From: Thalassiosira profunda
Lineage: Eukaryota > Bacillariophyta > Thalassiosirophyceae > Thalassiosirales > Thalassiosiraceae
NCBI GenBank assembly: GCA_036939355.1
Contig: JALLAP010001018.1
Location: forward strand, 1 to 12,626
Direction of reading: 5' to 3'
DNA length: 12,626 nucleotides
In this document: positions 7,949 to 12,626 of the stretch, piece by piece
Layout of the letters: each line of letters opens with the position of its first letter
How positions within the stretch are numbered: the stretch's first letter is position 1
Made by a program: the position numbers and the translations under genes
Notes under the pieces: model-generated
What the model saw: the letters and a program-made list of their open reading frames with translations, nothing else
The model's database searches: none
What the model was told of the DNA's origin: nothing

Positions 7949-8004
7949 CTACTAGCAAAATCGGCGCCATGGTGCACCTCCTCTACCATGGCGGAAGCTA
8001 GTAG
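7949..8004. repeat. Central hairpin of the foldback element
   Basis: CTACTAGC (7949-7956) pairs with GCTAGTAG (7997-8004), and CGCCATGGT (7965-7973) pairs with ACCATGGCG (7985-7993). The hairpin has an 11-nt loop and an asymmetric internal loop. It lies at the midpoint of the 645-bp element, so the whole element is a palindrome inside a palindrome. Confidence 0.8.
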
Positions 8005-8160
8005 GAGCACCAAAATGCTCATAGCATGGCCGCATCACGTGCTACAATGACCATCAATATGTTTTTCTGACTCGCTAGATCGCGCCCGATATGGCGGTAC
8101 CCTTGGTTAGCACTTTGGGGCGCTAGAGGGGCCGACTTGGTTTTGGCCGCTATGTAGTTA

Positions 8161-8205
8161 GGCGGCCGCCATGGTGGAGATCGGGGCTCCGTCCCACATT
8201 GGCCC
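8161..8205 (-). repeat. Right internal arm of the foldback element
   Basis: This is the counterpart of 7737-7790. GGCGGCCGCCATG (8161-8173) and the 18-base block at 8188-8205 are exact reverse complements of the left-arm blocks. Confidence 0.88.
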
Positions 8206-8271
8206 TTTTTTGAGATAGCACCTCTACTGTAGGAATTACTATACTTTCTACGTACGGGGCTTCCAGGCAAT

Positions 8272-8287
8272 TCGCTACCGGCTTATA
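8272..8287 (-). repeat. Right terminal inverted repeat (with flanking TA)
   Basis: ATTCGCTACCGGCTTA is the exact reverse complement of 7639-7654. It ends 171 bp before the COG2 start codon. Confidence 0.92.
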
Positions 8288-8458
8288 GCCCAAGTTGCAA
8301 ATCTTCAACTGCTGCAACAACAACACACAACCCGACGCCGTGGCGCCGCCGCCTCCCCCCAAGCCCTCTACGCCGAGCTACTACTCGGCTGTCCGTGGCG
8401 GGGGCTTCAGACCTAGCCCAGGATCCGTGACGTCCGCTGCGGCGGTGGCTCTTTGACG

Positions 8459-11257
8459 ATGACCGGGGCATCGGCAGTCGGTGCACCTGCCGAGGGCGGT
8501 GCAGCCTCCTCCACCAACGCCCTCAACTCGACGCCCTACCTCCAATCCAAGTTGACGCAGCTGCGGAATCAGTCGCAGGAATTGTCGTCGGAGCTCACCA
8601 AGAAGCTGGCCACGAGCAGATCAGGGCAAAGCCTTCTTCATATTGGGCCGTCGCTCTCAACGCTCCCGCCCGATTTATCGTCGCTGCTCGATGCACTGTC
8701 CCCGCTGTTGCAGGATGTGCAGCAATACGAATCGGACAACCGCGCCGAGTTGGACCGACTCGTGACGCAGGGAAGGGCGGTGCAGTGCACCGTTCGCAAG
8801 CGGCAGTTTGCCGTTGAATGCGCCGAGATTTACCGCGACCTCGTCGGGGCGGAGGAAGTGCTGCGAAAAGATGTGGATCGAAGGATGGTCGAGGATCACG
8901 GTGTGGGGAGCGAGGGGAAGAAGAAGGAGAAGGGGGGGATGGAATTGCTCAGGGGGGTGGAATTGGATTTGAGTGACGACGAGGAAGAGGACGCCGACGA
9001 TGAAGGTATGTGTATTAGACGTGCTCAGCTGAGACATGATATTTGCATCCCCTCTCATCTAATAACTTTATTCATCCCCAAAGAGCTGGACCACGCCTCC
9101 TCCCTCGAACGGGCGGCCTACACCACCCTGTATCTGCTGCAGGAGCTGCAGATCAGCTCGCAGGAAGTCGCGGCCATCACCATGGGAGGCGCCACCGCCG
9201 CCGCCGATGCCGACGGGGACAACGCCAACATCCTCCCCTCCCTCAACGATACGTCCTCGGCCGCCAGCGGGATCAACGGCGTCGTCATGGAGAAAAGTCG
9301 GTTTCTGATGAAGCTCGCCCCCCGCATCCGGCGACTGGAGAGCGACACGGCCAAGTGCCTGGTGGGGCGGCTGGAGAGTTTGCTGGCGAAGGTCCGGCAT
9401 TTGGCAGAAGAGTCGGCGGATGGCGACGGCGACGAACAGCAGAAAGAGCACCGCTCGGAGGAATTGATGCTCATGATTGGACACTGCCTGCGCGGTCTCG
9501 CACTTCTGGGAAAGGGGGCCGATGCCGAGTCGGCCTTCGCCCGCGTGGCCATCATGCCGATCATCCGATCCAAACTCTCAATGGGCAAACTGGACGAGGG
9601 CGGCTCGAGGGGAGAGTGTGCCGGACTTTTCTTCTTGCTTGACGACATTGCCAACACAGTGAGGGGGATATACGGGCCGATACTGCGGACGAGCGAGGGG
9701 ATGTTCTCGAACGACACTCCTGCCGCGAACGACGAGGAGGACGATGCCGTTGGATCGTCGACCGCATCAAAGGCGCCGATGGACGTGGATTTGGTCACGT
9801 GCGGCGTGTGGGTGCCTGTGGCGACGGCGCTGATGGCCGACCCGGGCATCAAGATGGCCATCTTCTCGCCGGGCATTGCCAACGTTCTCCAGGCCAATTA
9901 CAGCGCCCTCGATACCTTCCTGTCGGAGCTGGCGAGCAATCTGCTCACGCCACCGCCGGGGACATCGAGCGAGGAAGAAAAGACGAGCGAGCCGAGAGAC
10001 CTCGGCGACTTCTCCCACCTGTACTATCGGCCAAAGATCGACGCCCATTCCATCGAGAGGGCCCAATCGCGATTGTACGCTCATCCCACGACGGTCGACT
10101 ACTACAAGCGATGGAACCTGCCCATCTACTACCAGCTTCGCTTCGCCGAGTTTACCAAACGCCTTGACAAGGCGCTCGAGCTGATCAAGAAGGAAGGTTG
10201 GCACGCCAACGCTTTTACGGGCGACGAAGACAGCGGAAGGAAGATACGGGAGGCGCTGGGCTTTGAGCTTCCATTGTTCGTCGAGCTGTATGATAGTCTG
10301 CTCAGCCTGTGGAAGTCTACGGTATTCCTGAGGCCACTTACTCATCGGTTCTTGAGAGGGGCAGTGCAGCTTGTCGGAAGGGTGCTCTCTTTCGTGAAGG
10401 AGGGCCTCGATGGGGCGATGGAATTTGGTGGCAGTGCCAGTATTGAGAAGGAGCCAAGTGGCGAGGAAGATGACGAAGATGCCCCTGCTGCGGCCGAAAC
10501 GATCGTGAGCATTCCTGCCTACCACTGGAACGAGCGCTGCGAGGACCTCGCCGCGGTGGCGTGGGAGCTCACCATCCTCGAAACGTGTCTCTCCCATGAC
10601 TACCTCGAGGCCATCGCGAACACGATCTGCCCTCCTGATCAGGAGAGCCGCCAGAGCACCCATAACTCCACGACAGAATTGGACGAGATTAAGATCCTGG
10701 CGTCGGAGGTGCTGATGGACGCGTCCCGGGGGATACCGCCTCTCGTGGAACGGTCGTGGAATGCGCTGATTGTGGATAATTTGACGTCGCAGTGCAGCAA
10801 TCCTCTCTCGGCCGTCAAGGGCGTCGCAGCGACGTACCGCATGACGAACCGACCCCCGCCGACGCAAGCTTCTCCGTTCGTTGCAACCATTCTCAAACCT
10901 CTGAAGGAGTTCGACACGACCTACTCCTCGCGGACACCGCCTCAGATTGGCGAACAGTGGAAGGAGCAGGTTGTCGTGGCAGTCTCGGATAAGTACAGCG
11001 TCGCCGTGGAGGAGCTGATCGCTACCGTCAAACGGACAGAGGAGGCATTGAAGAGCCGCAAGACGCGCCGAATGATGGTGGGCGGCATGAGCGACGGTGA
11101 GAAGGTGAAATTGCAGTTGTATCTGGATCACAAGCAGTTCAAGACCAACGTCGAAGAGCTGGGAGTGGACGCGGCCGGGATCGCCGGCTTGGTGAAACTG
11201 GGAGAGTTGACCCAGGAGGCGGAGAGCTTGTTCGAGAGGACGCAAGAGAAGCCGTAG
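8459..11257 (+). CDS. COG2: Conserved oligomeric Golgi complex subunit 2 (COG2), two exons
   Basis: COG2 belongs to lobe A of the COG tether, which captures retrograde vesicles at the Golgi; it acts on the cytosolic face as a peripheral protein. Exons 8459-9005 and 9084-11257 give 906 aa, longer than animal or plant COG2 (about 740-760). The first 110 residues are heptad-rich and likely coiled coil, as at the start of COG subunits. The best family marks are in the C-terminal half: YYKRWNLPIYYQLRFAEF (about 10097-10150), then FLRPLTHRFLRGAVQLVGR, and near the end MSDGEKVKLQLYLDHKQF with ELGVDAAGIAGL. Acidic low-complexity inserts (SDDEEEDADDE; EEEDDAVGS; GEEDDEDAPAA) account for part of the extra length. 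The start is the ATG at 8459; a TTG two codons upstream is not expected to be used. The upstream gap is mostly the foldback element. Confidence 0.85.
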   Translation: MTGASAVGAPAEGGAASSTNALNSTPYLQSKLTQLRNQSQELSSELTKKLATSRSGQSLLHIGPSLSTLPPDLSSLLDALSPLLQDVQQYESDNRAELDRLVTQGRAVQCTVRKRQFAVECAEIYRDLVGAEEVLRKDVDRRMVEDHGVGSEGKKKEKGGMELLRGVELDLSDDEEEDADDEGMCIRRAQLRHDICIPSHLITLFIPKELDHASSLERAAYTTLYLLQELQISSQEVAAITMGGATAAADADGDNANILPSLNDTSSAASGINGVVMEKSRFLMKLAPRIRRLESDTAKCLVGRLESLLAKVRHLAEESADGDGDEQQKEHRSEELMLMIGHCLRGLALLGKGADAESAFARVAIMPIIRSKLSMGKLDEGGSRGECAGLFFLLDDIANTVRGIYGPILRTSEGMFSNDTPAANDEEDDAVGSSTASKAPMDVDLVTCGVWVPVATALMADPGIKMAIFSPGIANVLQANYSALDTFLSELASNLLTPPPGTSSEEEKTSEPRDLGDFSHLYYRPKIDAHSIERAQSRLYAHPTTVDYYKRWNLPIYYQLRFAEFTKRLDKALELIKKEGWHANAFTGDEDSGRKIREALGFELPLFVELYDSLLSLWKSTVFLRPLTHRFLRGAVQLVGRVLSFVKEGLDGAMEFGGSASIEKEPSGEEDDEDAPAAAETIVSIPAYHWNERCEDLAAVAWELTILETCLSHDYLEAIANTICPPDQESRQSTHNSTTELDEIKILASEVLMDASRGIPPLVERSWNALIVDNLTSQCSNPLSAVKGVAATYRMTNRPPPTQASPFVATILKPLKEFDTTYSSRTPPQIGEQWKEQVVVAVSDKYSVAVEELIATVKRTEEALKSRKTRRMMVGGMSDGEKVKLQLYLDHKQFKTNVEELGVDAAGIAGLVKLGELTQEAESLFERTQEKP
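9006..9083 (+). other. Probable in-frame intron of COG2 (78 nt, phase 1)
   Basis: The donor is GTATGT following GATGAAG, and the acceptor follows a pyrimidine-rich tract ending CCCCAAAG. The length is a multiple of three and the intron contains no in-frame stop, so a naive reading runs straight through it. Reading through inserts 26 residues (starting GMCIRRAQLRHD) unlike the acidic flanks. Splicing restores a smooth DDE-ELDHASSLERA junction. The size matches the 77-nt intron of kinase A. Confidence 0.85.
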
Positions 11258-11386
11258 CTCTGCGTGGAAAGTAATGCATCTAGAACATATCACTGTGTAT
11301 CACCGCGCTTGCTCCGAGAACGTGAAATGGCACTGCCAAAGCACCCACCCTGCCCTCGATCTAGCAACCGCACCAGCCACACCAGC

Positions 11387-11971
11387 TCAGTCGCTGGCTC
11401 CCTCCTCCTCCAGGACGTCGCAGGTGTTGAATCCATCCCAGTCGTTGAGCGTACAATCCCAAGTGTCCGGGAGGGCTGCAGGATCCTTGCCGAAAGGCAA
11501 CTTGCGCCACTTCTCGCACTTGTCACATCCAACCCACTCGAAGCTGAGCGGCGACTCCACGACCTCGCGCTCATTCTTCACCTTCTTTGCACCCTTGGTA
11601 TCCGCCGGAGAAGACTCGTCCTTGCCCCTCTTCTTCTTGGGCGCCTTTGTCTTCTTCGTGCTACCTCCGTTGGTAGTGATTGCAATGTCAGCTACGACAC
11701 GGGCCAGCTGCGCGTCGTCGGAGAGCACCTCGTCGCTCGTCTTGTCCTCCAAATGCTCCTCAACGAAGTCTTCGGGCGACATCCCTTTGAACCGCTGAGG
11801 GGGGACTTTGAAGCACGAGACGTGGTAGGAGTTGGTGAAATGACGGTCCATAGTCTCGCTGTACGCATCGGCAACGATCCTCAAGCTCTTGTTCTCGATC
11901 AACTCCTTGCACCGCTTGCACCTGCTACGGCCCGACTTGGCATATTCGATCCAATGTTCAGTGGAAGGCAT
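11387..11971 (-). CDS. Small nuclear protein with PARP-type zinc finger and CW zinc finger
   Basis: This 194-aa single-exon protein has two domains. Residues 5-75 form a PARP-type zinc finger, with ligands C18, C21, H50 and C53 and the surrounding YAKSGRSRCKRCKE; this finger binds DNA nicks and ends in PARP1 and DNA ligase III. Residues 144-186 form a CW-type zinc finger, with C149, C152, C173 and C184 plus Trp146 and Trp155 of the aromatic cage; CW domains usually read methylated H3K4. Between them is a lysine-rich linker with a nuclear-localisation-like stretch (KKTKAPKKKRGK, about 106-117). No catalytic domain is present. The start is the ATG at 11971, directly before the PARP finger. The frame stays open further upstream to 12301, but that part reads as leader. 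It converges on COG2 (129-bp gap). A role as a chromatin or DNA-damage adaptor is inferred. Confidence 0.87.
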   Translation of the reverse strand: MPSTEHWIEYAKSGRSRCKRCKELIENKSLRIVADAYSETMDRHFTNSYHVSCFKVPPQRFKGMSPEDFVEEHLEDKTSDEVLSDDAQLARVVADIAITTNGGSTKKTKAPKKKRGKDESSPADTKGAKKVKNEREVVESPLSFEWVGCDKCEKWRKLPFGKDPAALPDTWDCTLNDWDGFNTCDVLEEEGASD

Positions 11972-12626
11972 GGTGGCGATGGGTTCAGTGTGCTGCTCTG
12001 ATTTGGAGAGATGCAATGGCAGAGGTGAGCAGAGGGGTGATAGGTAGGCTGCCACTCGATCCCGCGGTGGTGTTCTGGCAGACAAAAAAATGGACTGCCG
12101 CACATGATGTGGTCCACAGGCGAGCAGCCGTCGTCGCGCCATCCTCTCTCCTCCCGGATCCAAAGCGCTACCATCAGCACCCCTATCCACCGTCGAATCC
12201 ACCCCGCGGTCACGCCGCTGACGTCCACGACAGGTGATAGCGCGGCATTGGCCGGCCAAGCGGACGCCCCGCGACGCCGACGAGGCCGAGGCCTTATGCA
12301 ATCCATGCGCCCCTCCTCGGCGTCCAACCAGACACTCACCGGCGTGGAATAGGATGATCGGCTCGGCCTCTGGATTGGCAGAGACGGTCGTTGGCTTGCT
12401 TTTGAGTGGTCCAAGAAATGTGAGCGAGGGCTTGCTTCTCTTCAGATCTCTTCATCTCCTCCTCACTTTAGTCCCGCTAGCTTCGACGTACCTATTCCTA
12501 CTGTACATCCTAAGAGAGGCAGCCAGCGCTTCCGTCACGCTCAGTTGGTGGGTCGTGTTGATTTAGAGTCCTACACTGGGGTTAAACTTTCCGGTTTTTT
12601 TATCGCCGCATTTGTGTGAGTCTTGA
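11972..12626. other. Leader/upstream region of the zinc-finger gene and right flank, no supported gene
   Basis: The part next to 11972 must contain the 5' leader and promoter of the minus-strand zinc-finger gene. Nothing further is supported. A plus-strand frame (12354-12566) encodes a 70-residue Leu-rich peptide that could span a membrane, but there is no domain, no codon signal and no intron evidence, so I do not call it. A plus-strand CTTATGCAAT near 12294 reads CATAAG on the minus strand, only loosely like the CATAAA of the other genes. Confidence 0.5.

Larger units (their letters stand above)
7641..8285. mobile_element. Foldback / MITE-like element with long nested inverted repeats
   Basis: The 645-bp stretch begins AGCCGGTAGCGAAT and ends with its exact reverse complement, and TA lies directly outside each end. 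Further blocks pair between the arms in the correct nested order: TACGTAGAAA 7674-7683 with 8247-8256, an 18/18 match 7737-7754 with 8188-8205, and 13/13 CATGGCGGCCGCC 7778-7790 with 8161-8173. A separate hairpin sits at the centre (7949-8004). No transposase-like frame is present; the longest plus-strand frame (7653-7955) has no domain. Short length, terminal inverted repeats, TA flanks and lack of coding capacity are the hallmarks of a non-autonomous MITE or foldback element. TA would fit Tc1/mariner-type insertion, but it may merely be part of the repeat. The family is not recognised. Confidence 0.8.

Noticed and set aside
7653..7955. 100-codon plus-strand frame within the foldback element
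   Set aside because: It lies across the inverted-repeat arm, has no domain and no coding signal, and is a by-product of the repeat.
7636..8290. Three-base TAA/TTA target-site duplication of PIF/Harbinger type at the foldback element
   Set aside because: The left flank reads TAA and the right flank TTA, which is an inverted, not a direct, repeat. Only TA can be a direct duplication.
12354..12566. 70-residue hydrophobic frame near the right end, possibly a membrane peptide
   Set aside because: It is Leu-rich only by composition. There is no family resemblance, no clear promoter or splice context, and several competing frames overlap.
1..12626. tRNA, rRNA, CRISPR array or bacterial operon features
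   Set aside because: No cloverleaf, rRNA signature or regularly spaced direct repeats were seen. Introns and gene content are eukaryotic.

Overview
This is a eukaryotic nuclear window, most likely from a unicellular alga and plausibly a diatom or other stramenopile. The reasons are: monocistronic genes on both strands, two short GT-AG introns (77 and 78 nt) with pyrimidine-rich 3' ends, a DASH-type cryptochrome, a Golgi-tether (COG) subunit and chromatin-type zinc fingers (PARP-type and CW), all in gene-dense, moderately GC-rich DNA. The taxon is an inference from gene content; no rRNA or organelle marker is present.

Layout, left to right. (1) Bases 1-759 are non-coding as far as I can tell and end in the promoter and 5' leader of kinase A. 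(2) Kinase A (760-2351, +, one intron) is an APH/choline-kinase/methylthioribose-kinase-like small-molecule kinase. (3) A prolyl-4-hydroxylase-type 2-oxoglutarate/Fe(II) dioxygenase (2508-3677, -) converges on kinase A and diverges from the next gene. (4) A cryptochrome-DASH/photolyase-family flavoprotein (3887-5610, +) has an unexplained change of reading frame near 4570-4600. (5) Kinase B (5971-7428, +) is an intronless paralogue of kinase A. (6) A 645-bp nested-palindrome element (7641-8285), which looks like a MITE or foldback transposon flanked by TA, lies just upstream of (7). (7) COG2, a Golgi COG-complex subunit (8459-11257, +), has one in-frame intron. (8) A small protein with an N-terminal PARP-type zinc finger and a C-terminal CW zinc finger (11387-11971, -) converges on COG2. 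(9) Bases 11972-12626 hold its leader and no gene I can support.

The genes do not form an operon or an evident pathway. The main local relationship is the duplicated kinase pair. The two copies bracket the dioxygenase and cryptochrome genes, keep a similar promoter block (GATGTTGGG followed 36-42 nt later by CATAAAT), and differ by one precisely placed intron. The dioxygenase and cryptochrome share a 209-bp divergent promoter region.

I did not find a convincing new multi-gene system. The points most worth a second look are the nested foldback element, the PARP-finger plus CW-finger protein, the cryptochrome frame break, and the kinase pair with its atypical catalytic loop and conserved basic tail.
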